From assembly GCA_947491825.1 (NCBI GenBank), contig CANLLM010000021.1, positions 1-34,126 of the forward strand: DNA of 34,126 nt. The letters are read 5' to 3'. This DNA is from Bacteroidota bacterium (lineage in GTDB: Bacteria; Bacteroidota; Bacteroidia; UKL13-3). Each line of letters opens with the position of its first letter. Position 1 is the stretch's first letter. The notes below the pieces were generated by a model that saw nothing but the letters and a program-made list of their open reading frames with translations, was not told the DNA's origin and did no database searches. Positions 16,259 to 25,264 of the stretch are shown piece by piece. The translations under genes and the position numbers were made by a program.

Positions 16259-18184
16259 ATGACATATCCCTATCAAATTAAAACACTCCAACAGTATCAC
16301 GGAGCGTATAAGCTAAGTGAAGAAAATCCTGAAGCCTTTTGGGCTAGTATAGCCGATCATTTTATTTGGCATAAAAAATGGGATAAAGTTTTGGATTGGA
16401 ATTTCACAGAGCCTAAAGTGGAATGGTTCAAAGGAGGTCAATTAAATATCACCGAAAACTGTATTGATAGGCATTTAGCCACCCGTGGCGAAGAACCCGC
16501 GTTAATATGGGAGCCTAATAACCCCGAGGAGAGAACGCGAGTTATTACCTATAATAGATTGCATAAACGTGTTTGTCAAGTAGCACAAATGTTAACAAAT
16601 TTAGGAGTTAAAAAGGGTGATCGTGTTTGTATATACATGGGTATGGTTCCCGAACTTACTTATGCTATTTTAGGTTGTGCACGTATTGGTGCTGTTCATA
16701 GTGTAATATTTGGTGGATTTTCGGCACAAAGTATTGCTGATAGATTAGAAGATGCAAAAGCCGAATATATTATTACTTGCGATGGTGCATATCGAGGCAA
16801 TAAAGATATTCCGCTTAAAAGTGTGATTGATGATGCCTTAATTGGCAATAAATTGGTAAAAAAAGTAATTGTTTATACGCGCACGCGCACTCCCATTTCT
16901 ATGATTAAAGGCCGCGATTTGTGGTGGGAGGATGAAATGGAACATGCCGAACAACAAGTTGAAAAAGAGGGCAAAGTTTCTTTTCCTGCTATGCCTATGG
17001 AAGCAGAAGACCCTTTGTTTATTTTGTATACCTCTGGTTCTACCGGCAAACCTAAAGGGGTGGTTCATACGGTAGCGGGTTATATGGTTTGGACTACATA
17101 CACCTTTGTAAATGTATTCCAGTATCAACCAGGTCAGGTACATTTTTGTACGGCAGATATTGGTTGGATTACAGGACACAGTTATATTGTATACGGACCG
17201 TTAAGTGCTGGAGGAACATCGTTAATGTTTGAGGGTATACCTACATGGCCTGATGCTGGTCGTTTTTGGGATATTATTGATAAGCACAAAGTAGCTATTT
17301 TATATACTGCACCAACCGCAATACGCAGTTTAATGGGCTTTGGTTTAGATTATGTAAAAGATAAAGATTTAAGTTCATTAAAAGTTTTAGGATCAGTTGG
17401 CGAACCTATTAATGAAGAGGCTTGGCAATGGTATTTTAAAAACATTGGTAAAGAACGTTGCCCAATTGTAGATACTTGGTGGCAAACCGAAACAGGGGGA
17501 ATTATGATTTCTAATTTAGCTGGTGTTACTCCTCACAAACCAGTATATGCTACCTTGCCATTGCCTGGTGTACATCCAATTTTGGTTGATGAAAATGGAA
17601 ATGAAATTACTGGAAATTCAGTTAGCGGAAACTTGTGTATTAAGCATCCTTGGCCAGGAATAATTCGTACCACTTATGGCGACCATGAACGTTGCCGCAC
17701 CAATTATTTTTCCACATATCCCAATTTGTATTTTACGGGCGATGGTTGCAGGCGTGATGAGGAAGGAAACTACCGCATAACAGGTAGGGTAGATGATGTA
17801 TTAAACGTTAGTGGGCATCGCATTGGAACAGCTGAAGTAGAGAATGCCATTAATATGCACAGTGGAGTGGTGGAGAGCGCAGTGGTGGGCTACCCGCACG
17901 ACATTAAAGGGCAAGGTATTTATGCGTATGTAATATACGAAGGCTCCCATCACGAAGAAAATTTAACACGCCAAGATATTTTACAAACGGTATCACGCAT
18001 TATTGGCCCAATAGCTAAACCCGATAAAATTCAGTTTGTAACTGGGTTGCCTAAAACGCGTAGTGGTAAAATTATGCGCAGAATTTTGCGCAAAATTGCT
18101 GAAGGCGAAACGGGTAATATTGGCGATATCTCCACATTGTTAGATCCCAATGTTGTGGAAGAAATTATTAATGGTGTGATTTGA
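16259..18184 (+). CDS. acs: Acetyl-CoA synthetase (AMP-forming)
   Basis: Activates acetate to acetyl-CoA through acetyl-AMP. 641 residues, close to the usual 650. The adenylate-forming P-loop YTSGSTGKPKG is at 257-267. WWQTETGG and the ADVGWITGHSY-type motif (here ADIGWITGHSY) identify acetate-type enzymes, and GHRIGTAEVE marks the start of the swinging C-terminal domain. The catalytic Lys604 lies in KTRSGKIMRR, the site acetylated by Pat-type regulators in other bacteria. It is monocistronic, with about 240 bases of mostly featureless DNA upstream and a strong terminator downstream. Propionyl-CoA synthetase is less likely given the length and motifs. Confidence 0.96.
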   Translation: MTYPYQIKTLQQYHGAYKLSEENPEAFWASIADHFIWHKKWDKVLDWNFTEPKVEWFKGGQLNITENCIDRHLATRGEEPALIWEPNNPEERTRVITYNRLHKRVCQVAQMLTNLGVKKGDRVCIYMGMVPELTYAILGCARIGAVHSVIFGGFSAQSIADRLEDAKAEYIITCDGAYRGNKDIPLKSVIDDALIGNKLVKKVIVYTRTRTPISMIKGRDLWWEDEMEHAEQQVEKEGKVSFPAMPMEAEDPLFILYTSGSTGKPKGVVHTVAGYMVWTTYTFVNVFQYQPGQVHFCTADIGWITGHSYIVYGPLSAGGTSLMFEGIPTWPDAGRFWDIIDKHKVAILYTAPTAIRSLMGFGLDYVKDKDLSSLKVLGSVGEPINEEAWQWYFKNIGKERCPIVDTWWQTETGGIMISNLAGVTPHKPVYATLPLPGVHPILVDENGNEITGNSVSGNLCIKHPWPGIIRTTYGDHERCRTNYFSTYPNLYFTGDGCRRDEEGNYRITGRVDDVLNVSGHRIGTAEVENAINMHSGVVESAVVGYPHDIKGQGIYAYVIYEGSHHEENLTRQDILQTVSRIIGPIAKPDKIQFVTGLPKTRSGKIMRRILRKIAEGETGNIGDISTLLDPNVVEEIINGVI

Positions 18185-18209
18185 TATTTGGTCAAATTAA
18201 AATAGTAAG

Positions 18210-18238
18210 GTGCAATCAGTTCTGGTTGCACTTTTTTA
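18210..18238 (+). terminator. Rho-independent terminator after acs
   Basis: GTGCAATCAG (18210-18219) and CTGGTTGCAC (18222-18231) pair fully with one T-G wobble, with six T residues directly after. The stem starts 26 bases beyond the acs stop. Confidence 0.9.
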
Positions 18239-18333
18239 TTCATCAAATTTATTGTATAGGCCATTATAGCTATGGTTGTATTTAAGTATTATTAAAAAAC
18301 TTGTCTTAACTTCGAATTTTATTACGGTGAGTA

Positions 18334-19488
18334 ATGGCAAACAAAAACACCCTACACAGAAGAAGCTTTATTGCAAGAATATCAGCTGCATTAGCTGCTA
18401 CATGGGCTATGCCTGTATTGGGAGCAACCAAGCGATTAAAAAATAACATTACAATCGAAATGGAAAATACCAGTCCTATAAAAAATATCAAAGCCATGGG
18501 TTTTCAATGGGAAACCGCTGACCCTTTTCTTTTTTGTGTACACCATGAAGATGCTTTTCCAAAAGGAAACGACCAAATGGAGCCCTCATCAGAATATGTT
18601 AAAGGCCGTCATTTAGGAGATGACTTTATTATAAAGGATGGTTTTCGCATGTATCATGGCAAAGTAATTCCCGGTTTCCCTGGGCATCCACATCGTGGTT
18701 TCGAAACAATTACGGTGGTGCGTAAGGGTGTTGTTGATCATGCTGATTCGTTAGGTGCAGCAGGACGTTATGGTAATGGTGATGTGCAATGGATGACAGC
18801 TGGTAAAGGTGTTCAACATTCAGAAATGTTTCCTTTGATTAAGAAGGAGGAAGTTAATACAATGGAGTTATTTCAAATTTGGTTGAATTTGCCTGCTCGA
18901 AGTAAAATGGTTGAACCTCATTTTAAAATGCTGTGGAGTGAGGATATTCCTAAACTGAATCATCAAGACCTTAATAAAAAATTAACAACTGTTGAAGTGA
19001 TTTCCGGTTCTCTTGGTAACTTAAAAGCACCAATACCTCCACCAAATTCTTGGGCTGCTGATTCCTTAAATGAAGTAGCCGTTTGGAATATCAAAATGCA
19101 AGCAGGTGCAACTTGGATTTTGCCTAAAGCCTCAGCAGGAATTAATCGGGTGTTGTACTTTTACCAAGGAAGTGAAATTAATCTTTCGGGTAACGAATTA
19201 GTTAAGTACCATTCCGCTGAATTGTTATCTGATTTGGATATCACCATTAACAATGGAAGTGAAGAATGTGGGATTTTAATTTTACAAGGCAAACCCATTA
19301 ACGAACAAGTGATGCAATATGGTCCGTTTGTAATGAACACCAAGGAAGAAATTCATCAGGCATTTGATGATTACCAAAAAACACAATTTGGTGGCTGGCC
19401 ATGGCAACGTTACGACCAAGTGCATGACCGAAATCTCGGGCGCTTTGCCAAACATGCCAATGGTAAATTGGAGAAGCCTAAAAGCTAA
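18334..19488 (+). CDS. Pirin-family cupin protein with Tat-like signal peptide
   Basis: 384 residues, longer than typical pirins (about 230-290). A bicupin pirin fold is indicated by HPHRGFETIT (His118, His120) and GKGVQHSEM (His162, Glu164), the four iron ligands of pirin's N-terminal cupin. A C-terminal cupin follows, with LILQGKPI and a conserved QYGPFVMNT segment. The N-terminus has LHRRSFIARI (Arg9-Arg10) followed by a hydrophobic stretch ending in ALA/LGA-like residues, which looks like a twin-arginine signal. This would export a folded metalloprotein. An internal Met at about 43 (MENTSPIKNI) would instead give a cytosolic pirin. Activity is unknown; some pirins are quercetin 2,3-dioxygenases. 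No partner gene is evident; the next gene is 24 bases downstream. Confidence 0.85.
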   Translation: MANKNTLHRRSFIARISAALAATWAMPVLGATKRLKNNITIEMENTSPIKNIKAMGFQWETADPFLFCVHHEDAFPKGNDQMEPSSEYVKGRHLGDDFIIKDGFRMYHGKVIPGFPGHPHRGFETITVVRKGVVDHADSLGAAGRYGNGDVQWMTAGKGVQHSEMFPLIKKEEVNTMELFQIWLNLPARSKMVEPHFKMLWSEDIPKLNHQDLNKKLTTVEVISGSLGNLKAPIPPPNSWAADSLNEVAVWNIKMQAGATWILPKASAGINRVLYFYQGSEINLSGNELVKYHSAELLSDLDITINNGSEECGILILQGKPINEQVMQYGPFVMNTKEEIHQAFDDYQKTQFGGWPWQRYDQVHDRNLGRFAKHANGKLEKPKS

Positions 19489-19512
19489 TTAATTGATTAC
19501 ATTGCTTCATTG

Positions 19513-20472
19513 ATGAATTGGTTGAAATCCTTGTTATTATCTATTGTTGGGGTCATTTTGTTGTGGCTAGCCCTCCGTAATTTGCCATTGCAGGAGCTTG
19601 GAACGCAACTTAAGCATGCTAATTATTGGTTAGTTATTCCTGTTTTTTTGGTTACATTATTCGTTTACTACATACGCATAAAAAGGTGGCAATTACTGTA
19701 TGAAAGTTTACATTTTAATGTTCCTTTTAGGGCTGCATGGATTTCACTTTGTGCTGGTTATTTGGTTAGCTATGTAGTGCCTAGAGGTGGTGAAATAACA
19801 AGGTGTTTGTTGGTTAAGCGTTACAAGGATGTTCCCTTTAATCAGTCGTTGGCAACTGTGATCATTGAACGTGTTACTGATACAGTTTGTCTGTTATTAC
19901 TTGTATTAGGGATTTTGATTTTTAATGTACAAGAAACTGCGTCCTTTTTTCATACCAATATTATTTTACCATTATCAGATAAATTAAACATAAAAAGTGT
20001 GTTGCTTATAGTTTTATTGGGTTTAACGTTGTTAGGAGGAGTTTACTTTTACATCAGCAAAAAAGCCAAAGATGGTGCCTGGGCCACTAGCTTTTTACAT
20101 GCATTAAAACGCTTGTTGTTACTTGACCAAAAAGGTTATTATCTATTATACACTTTGATTATTTGGATAGGCTATTTTTTAATGACATACTTCTGGATTT
20201 TTGCTTTTAAGGATAGCAGCGTGCTTACTTTTTCGCAAGTTTTTGTGGTCATGATAATCGGAAGTATAGGTAAGTCAGTTCCTATACAAGGTGGTGGAAT
20301 GGGGGCTTATCATTATTTAGTAGCACAAGCATTTTTTATGTTTGGCGTAGGTTTGGTTACAGGAAATGCTCTGGCAATTATCATTCATGGTGCGCAAACA
20401 ATCTACACCCTTATTACAGGTTCAACTGCCTACTTAATGGTGATTTATGACGAAAAAGACCGTAATTTATAA
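19513..20472 (+). CDS. Flippase-like integral membrane protein (LPG synthase TM-region / UPF0104 family)
   Basis: 319 residues with about eight hydrophobic segments. Family features include the early YIRIKRWQLLYESL segment, RGGEITRCLLVKRY in the region of the conserved family motif, and GKSVPIQGGGMGAYHYL at about 255-270, equivalent to the P-x-P-G-G-x-G motif. This superfamily contains the membrane flippase half of MprF and many proteins thought to move lipids or lipid-linked sugars across the inner membrane; the substrate is unknown here. The ATG at 19513 is used in place of the preceding in-frame TTG. The stop lies 7 bases before the next ATG, so it is co-transcribed with the secreted EEP-fold protein. 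Confidence 0.82.
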   Translation: MNWLKSLLLSIVGVILLWLALRNLPLQELGTQLKHANYWLVIPVFLVTLFVYYIRIKRWQLLYESLHFNVPFRAAWISLCAGYLVSYVVPRGGEITRCLLVKRYKDVPFNQSLATVIIERVTDTVCLLLLVLGILIFNVQETASFFHTNIILPLSDKLNIKSVLLIVLLGLTLLGGVYFYISKKAKDGAWATSFLHALKRLLLLDQKGYYLLYTLIIWIGYFLMTYFWIFAFKDSSVLTFSQVFVVMIIGSIGKSVPIQGGGMGAYHYLVAQAFFMFGVGLVTGNALAIIIHGAQTIYTLITGSTAYLMVIYDEKDRNL

Positions 20473-20479
20473 TCTAAAT

Positions 20480-21712
20480 ATGCAGTTTAAAAATAGTTTA
20501 ATTATAGTTACTTGCCTTTTTTGGGGTAGTACTATTCATGCGCAAGTTACAAAAGTAGGGAGTGATACTTTGTATGATGTAGCATGTTGGAATGTGGAGT
20601 GGTTTGGCGATGTAAGTCAAGGCCCAACAAACGAGGTTACACAATACAACAACGTTAAAACTGTTATATCTAATACAGAGATTGATGTTTGGGGGGTTTG
20701 TGAAGTATCTGATCCTACAACTTTTTATAATTTATTAAATGATCTGCCTTCTTATCAAGGCGTTTTATCTACGTATAGTCAAACACAAAAAACTGCTTTG
20801 ATTTGGAATAGAGACTTGTTTGAATTAATGGGTAGTTCATTAATAACTGATCCCAATAATTCTGACTTTTATTATGCATTCGCTTCGGGTAGGTATCCAT
20901 TTGAGGTGTTGCTCCGAGCCAAAACGCACCCATTCGATTCTGTTTATTTTTATGTGGTACATTTAAAAGCAAATAGTGGTAGTGCTGATCAAGCCTCTTA
21001 CACCCGCAGGTCCAATGCCTCGTTATATTTGCAACAGTTTTTAAACACACAACGTTCCAATAAAAAAATAGTAGTACTTGGCGATTTTAATGATGATGTA
21101 GACCAATCTGTTGTGAAGATTAATGGGAGTTATTTAGCATCTCCTTTTGATAATTTTAGCAACGATTCCATCCGATATTTTTTTCCGAGCAAACAATTGA
21201 GTTTGGCTGGAGAAACCACTTACCCCAATTACACTCCTATTAATATGATTGATCATTTTTTAGCATCTAGGGTATTATCAGATTCGTTTTATGTAAAACA
21301 ATCGGCAACAGTGCTCAAACAATTGTCGACTCAAATTAGTAGCTACCTATCCACTACTTCTGATCATTATCCGGTACTTGCTAGGTTTAATTTAAAACGA
21401 TATCCCAAGGCTACGCCTGCAGATACATCAAATAATGACACTATTCCTAATACAGGTATGGACGATTTGTCTTTATCTCAATTCAATATTTATCCGAATC
21501 CTTCGCAAGGAGTATTTTATTTTGATACCAATTTAGATATACAGATAGTAAATATATATAACCTTCTTGGAGAGGTACTTTATAAATTTCAACCCATAAA
21601 AAATATCCAGGCTATAACATTACCCGAGCATTTAAATAATGGTATGTATGTATTGCAGATTAAAACACCTTTAGGTTCAATATATAAGCGCATTCATCTG
21701 GTCCACGATTAA
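20480..21712 (+). CDS. Secreted endonuclease/exonuclease/phosphatase-fold protein with T9SS sorting domain
   Basis: 410 residues. The signal peptide ends near IHAQ (about 22). The EEP fold (about 33-310) is shown by CWNVEWFGD, VWGVCEV with metal-binding Glu75, VVLGDFNDD, and SDHYPVLARF with the catalytic His. A linker is followed by a type A T9SS domain: FNIYPNPSQGVFYF, IVNIYNLLGEVL, and LNNGMYVLQIKT ending in KRIHLV. This predicts export across the outer membrane, with extracellular nuclease or phosphodiesterase activity. The ATG at 20480 gives a clean signal peptide; an ATG at 20447 inside the preceding gene would spoil it. Its stop codon directly abuts the stop of the convergent rhodanese gene, with no terminator between. 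Confidence 0.85.
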   Translation: MQFKNSLIIVTCLFWGSTIHAQVTKVGSDTLYDVACWNVEWFGDVSQGPTNEVTQYNNVKTVISNTEIDVWGVCEVSDPTTFYNLLNDLPSYQGVLSTYSQTQKTALIWNRDLFELMGSSLITDPNNSDFYYAFASGRYPFEVLLRAKTHPFDSVYFYVVHLKANSGSADQASYTRRSNASLYLQQFLNTQRSNKKIVVLGDFNDDVDQSVVKINGSYLASPFDNFSNDSIRYFFPSKQLSLAGETTYPNYTPINMIDHFLASRVLSDSFYVKQSATVLKQLSTQISSYLSTTSDHYPVLARFNLKRYPKATPADTSNNDTIPNTGMDDLSLSQFNIYPNPSQGVFYFDTNLDIQIVNIYNLLGEVLYKFQPIKNIQAITLPEHLNNGMYVLQIKTPLGSIYKRIHLVHD

Positions 21713-22174
21713 TTATTGTTGAGGGATTTTAATAGGCATGTTAGCATTGCGCCAAGCGCTCATTCCTCCATCTAAATCATATACTTTTTTGAATCCTAAA
21801 GTTTGCATTTTTTCAGTGCACTCTTCACTACGTCCACCAATTCCACAATAAACATAATAAGTTGCATTACGGTCTAGTTTATTCAGTTCCGCATCAAAAT
21901 TATCGCTAAAAATATCCAATAAACGTGCATCTTTAATAAAGCCTTTTTTATATTCACCTGGAGTGCGTACATCTAAAACAATTCCAGGTTGAGTTTTCAT
22001 TCTATCACCAAATTCTGCTGCGCTAACTAATTTAAATTCCCTTCCTGTGTCGGCTAAATATTGCGCTGAATTTATATTTTTGCTTTTGTTTTCTGTATTG
22101 GTTTGCTTAGGTTGGTTATTGCTACAAGCAATAGTAAGAAATGCGCCAAACGCTATGGTATATATTACTTTCAT
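21713..22174 (-). CDS. Rhodanese-domain lipoprotein
   Basis: 153 residues. A lipoprotein signal (LTIAC, lipidated Cys17) is followed by a polar linker and a single rhodanese domain (about 45-150). That domain has VLDVRTPGEYKKGFI and the active-site loop YCGIGGRS with Cys110 and the loop Arg. The catalytic Cys is retained, so sulfur transfer or thiol chemistry in the periplasm is possible; the donor and acceptor are unknown. It is a single gene, transcribed toward the EEP-fold gene and away from the MBL-fold gene. A consensus promoter lies just upstream. Confidence 0.9.
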   Translation of the reverse strand: MKVIYTIAFGAFLTIACSNNQPKQTNTENKSKNINSAQYLADTGREFKLVSAAEFGDRMKTQPGIVLDVRTPGEYKKGFIKDARLLDIFSDNFDAELNKLDRNATYYVYCGIGGRSEECTEKMQTLGFKKVYDLDGGMSAWRNANMPIKIPQQ

Positions 22175-22190
22175 AATGATTTTTATTATC

Positions 22191-22219
22191 CAAATATATA
22201 TCTTAATTTATGATGCAAA
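22191..22219 (-). promoter_or_regulatory. Promoter of the rhodanese lipoprotein gene
   Basis: On the minus strand, TTTG (22216-22219), a 17-base spacer, and TATATTTG (22191-22198), which is a perfect TAnnTTTG. It ends 16 bases before the start codon and shares the 63-base divergent region with the MBL-fold gene. Confidence 0.55.
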
Positions 22220-22237
22220 TAATTAATTTGCGGCATC

Positions 22238-23020
22238 ATGAAAATTACATTTTTAGGCACAGGTACATCTCAAGGCGTTCCCATAATAGGTTGTGATTGT
22301 TATGTATGCTGTTCTGAAAATAGGGCTGACAAAAGATTGCGAACATCTGTTTTGGTTCAAGCCAATGATAAAAATATAGTGGTAGATAGCGGCCCTGATT
22401 TTAGGCAACAAATGCTAGCCTGTAAACTTAAACGCTTGGATGGATTGATATTTACCCATGCCCACAAAGACCATATTGCTGGATTAGATGATATCCGCGG
22501 ATTTAACTTTATTCAGCGTGAGGCCATTGATGTTTATTGTACCACAGCTGTTGAGCAACAGATGCGTAAAGAGTTTGCTTATATTTTTGATGAAGTAAAA
22601 TATCCTGGAATACCTGAATTAAATATTATAAGTATACATAATGATGTGCCTTTTGATGTTAAAAGTGTGCTTGTTACGCCAATAGAGGTTATGCACTTTA
22701 AGTTACCTGTTTTAGGATTTATGTTCACAGAAACAAATAATACGAGCACTTTTGCATACATTACAGATGCTAATTTTATTGGTGATAATGAAATTAAGAA
22801 AATTAAAAATTGCGAAGTTTTGGTGTTAAATGCTTTGCGTCACGAAAAACATATTAGTCATTTTACACTAGAGGAAGCCTTGCAAATGATTGAAAAAATA
22901 AACCCGAAACGGGCATACTTAACTCATATTAGTCACCAATTAGGTACACACAATCAGGTTTCTGCTACCTTACCATCAAATGTATTTTTGGCCTATGATG
23001 GTTTAAACATAGAAATATAA
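22238..23020 (+). CDS. MBL-fold metallohydrolase (PhnP-like)
   Basis: 260 residues, a beta-lactamase-fold hydrolase of the PhnP/cyclic phosphodiesterase type. The dinuclear site is shown by THAHKDH (His74, His76, Asp78, His79), with further His residues in VMHFKLP and TYLTHISHQ-like segments. The start has GTGTSQGVPIIGC, with Cys19, Cys21 and Cys24 in the pattern of the structural zinc site of PhnP. No phn genes are nearby, so a housekeeping cyclic-phosphate or general hydrolase is more likely than phosphonate use. Its stop overlaps the next start by one base (TAATG), so translation is coupled to the NFACT gene. Confidence 0.9.
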   Translation: MKITFLGTGTSQGVPIIGCDCYVCCSENRADKRLRTSVLVQANDKNIVVDSGPDFRQQMLACKLKRLDGLIFTHAHKDHIAGLDDIRGFNFIQREAIDVYCTTAVEQQMRKEFAYIFDEVKYPGIPELNIISIHNDVPFDVKSVLVTPIEVMHFKLPVLGFMFTETNNTSTFAYITDANFIGDNEIKKIKNCEVLVLNALRHEKHISHFTLEEALQMIEKINPKRAYLTHISHQLGTHNQVSATLPSNVFLAYDGLNIEI

Positions 23021-24453
23021 TGGCCATCACCGGTTCTTTTCATCAGCATTATCACTTTATAAAGCAACTTGCAGTAGCATTAGATTCTTGGTTAATAGGC
23101 TCTAGTTTAGAGCGTTCTTTTACCATTAGTAAACAAGAACTGGTTATGTTGTTTCGCAAAAACAACGAGCAATTGGTATTAAAAGTTATATCCAAATTTC
23201 ACAGTGGTTTTCTCTTATTTGAAAACACACCTTATCATAAAGGTAGCAATGCACAAGCTTGTTTCGAATCAATATTTAATCAACAGGTTATAGCTGTTAA
23301 ACCTCATCTTTACAACCGGTCATTTTTGGTTGTTTTTTCCAACAAACAATCACTTGTTTTTAAGTGTTACGATGCGTTGATTAATGTGGTTTTAGTGGAT
23401 GAAGAAGTGGTAGTTGATATGTTTAGAGATAGTATTCAAAACGATTGGACTTACAATCCTGCTGAGTTTGATGTAACCGATGTAAATATCATCAACAAGC
23501 TAGATGCTTACCAATATGAAGCTGATGTTTATTGGGTTTATAAGCGTAAAACAGAGGATGATTTTTTTCTTTCCTTAAATCCGCAATCTGATGAGTTGTT
23601 ATTGCAAACAACCAATCCGTTTGAGGCTTCAACTCTTTTTGCCCGATATGCTTTAGGCTCCTTAGGATTTAAACAAGCGAAAACATCACGTATTGCTGCA
23701 CTTGAGGGCGAGATAAAACGTTTAAAGCAACAAATTAAACTCAGCGAACAAGGCATTAAACAATTATTGCACCAATCGCCATTTGAAGAAATTGGGCATA
23801 TTGTAATGGCTAATTTACATGCTATACCTAAACAAACTAAACAAGTGGAGTTGTTTGATTTTTATAACAACAAATACATTTTAGTTAAACTAAAAAACGA
23901 TTTGGATGCAGCTGCAAATGCTGCTTATTATTACCGTAAGGCTAAAAATAAAAAGATTGAGGTTGAGCAAATGGAACAAAAACTTTTAATTACCCAACAA
24001 AAATTGGTTGGTGTTGAGCTAATGCTAGAGCATGTAATTGCAGCTCAAAATGCCAAACAATTAAAGCCATTGCAGGTAAGTAAAAAGCAAGAAGTGGTAT
24101 TTCCTTTTAAACGATTTGAGGTGCAAGAGTTTGAAATTTGGGTCGGAAAAAATGCTGCAAATAATGATATTCTAACTCAAAAATTTACTCACAAAAACGA
24201 CCTTTGGTTGCATGCAAAAGGAGTTGCTGGCTCGCATACTATCATAAAACATAAAGCCGGTAAACCTATACCTAGCCATGTGCTAACCATAGCTGCACAA
24301 ATTGCTGCGTATTATAGTAAGCACAAAGGAAATACATTAGCCCCGGTTTCTTACACACTTAAAAAATTTGTTCGTAAGCCTAAGGGTTTTGAGCCTGGCC
24401 AAGTTGTAATGGATAGGGAAGAAGTTATTATGGTTGAACCGAAGTTGCCATAG
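23020..24453 (+). CDS. NFACT (RqcH/Rqc2-like) RNA-binding protein
   Basis: 477 residues, shorter than Bacillus RqcH (about 570). It has an NFACT-N-like domain, a central basic coiled-coil section (about 225-345; LEGEIKRLKQQIKLSEQ), and a C-terminal NFACT-R domain (about 370-470). The latter contains FTHKNDLWLHAKGVAGSHTIIK, the most conserved signature of the family. RqcH proteins bind 50S subunits with a stranded peptidyl-tRNA and direct alanine tailing. Whether this shorter Bacteroidota form does so is not shown. It is coupled to the MBL gene by the one-base overlap. The family call is firm; a ribosome-rescue role is likely but inferred. Confidence 0.85.
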   Translation: MAITGSFHQHYHFIKQLAVALDSWLIGSSLERSFTISKQELVMLFRKNNEQLVLKVISKFHSGFLLFENTPYHKGSNAQACFESIFNQQVIAVKPHLYNRSFLVVFSNKQSLVFKCYDALINVVLVDEEVVVDMFRDSIQNDWTYNPAEFDVTDVNIINKLDAYQYEADVYWVYKRKTEDDFFLSLNPQSDELLLQTTNPFEASTLFARYALGSLGFKQAKTSRIAALEGEIKRLKQQIKLSEQGIKQLLHQSPFEEIGHIVMANLHAIPKQTKQVELFDFYNNKYILVKLKNDLDAAANAAYYYRKAKNKKIEVEQMEQKLLITQQKLVGVELMLEHVIAAQNAKQLKPLQVSKKQEVVFPFKRFEVQEFEIWVGKNAANNDILTQKFTHKNDLWLHAKGVAGSHTIIKHKAGKPIPSHVLTIAAQIAAYYSKHKGNTLAPVSYTLKKFVRKPKGFEPGQVVMDREEVIMVEPKLP

Positions 24454-24490
24454 AGTAATTTGTAATATCCATTTGCGACAGTTGATTATT

Positions 24491-25096
24491 TTATTTCTTT
24501 ATAAATGTACAAAACAAAAAGTTTTGACGCTTGCCAAATGAGGTAATGTGGTCTTCTGTATGACAACTACTTAATTTAAACGACTTTTCAAAAATAAGTT
24601 CTATAGACTCTGGGCTATATTGTAATATGGGCAGTCCACTGCATTTTGCAGGTCCGTTTATTGAAAAAGTCCCAATTAACAAATGTTTGGTTGCACACTC
24701 CTTTGTATTATTTACATAGGCTTTTACTCTTTCAGGTTGTGTTAAAGAATGAAATGCTGTCCTATCATGCCAAACTTCGTAGGGCAGAGGTGGTTTAAAA
24801 GTAGTTATATCAGCTACTATCCATTTTACTAGAATTGCTTTTTAAAAAGTTTATTTTGCGAGGGCTAGCGCATGTGCAGAAATATCAAGTACCGTAATAT
24901 TTGTATGGCCATCGTCTAATAAAAAATCCACTAATTTACTATCGCCACCTCCAACATCTATGATAGCTGAGTCTTTAGGTATATTTAATTGGTTAATAAG
25001 TCTCAGTGAAGTTGCTGGATTTTTTTGAGTCCAGCTTATTTCTTCGGGACTTTTTGTTTGATACATGGTTTCCCAATGTATTTGTTCGTTGTTATT
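24491..25096 (-). pseudogene. Decayed class I SAM-dependent methyltransferase
   Basis: Read in a single minus-strand frame, this gives a near-complete methyltransferase of about 200 codons. IHWETMYQTKSPEEISWTQ begins it, IIDVGGGDSKLVDFLLDDG is the SAM-binding motif I, VLDIS follows, then WIVADITTF, and CSGLPILQYS through TEDHITSFG ends it. Two in-frame TAA stops at 24851-24853 and 24842-24844 interrupt it after HALALAK, where intact relatives have a KxRLGxKA-like helix. One codon also appears to be lost. No ATG precedes the readable N-terminal part in this frame. Two stops and a missing start make sequencing error unlikely. The fragments at 24491-24682 and 24851-25066 should not be called as separate genes. 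Confidence 0.8.
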
Positions 25097-25172
25097 TAGT
25101 GTGCAAAATCTGACATTAAAAACAATTATTAGTCACATTTATTACCGCTGATTTAGATGCTCACAAACTGCA

Positions 25173-25203
25173 TTTGCCATCCTGTAAAATAGCACTACAT
25201 TCG
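25173..25203 (+). promoter_or_regulatory. Candidate pruA promoter
   Basis: TTTG (25173-25176), exactly 19 bases, then TACATTCG (25196-25203; one mismatch to TAnnTTTG). The start codon is 61 bases downstream, leaving a leader of about 55 bases. Confidence 0.5.
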
Positions 25204-25264
25204 CATTTCCTTTTTTAAGAGGTTTTAACTAGAGTTTAAATACAACAAAAATTACAATAAAAAT

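Noticed and set aside
24851-25066. A free-standing 71-residue protein with a SAM-binding motif
   Set aside because: Its frame continues past the stop into the rest of a methyltransferase at 24491-24841, so it is a fragment of a pseudogene.
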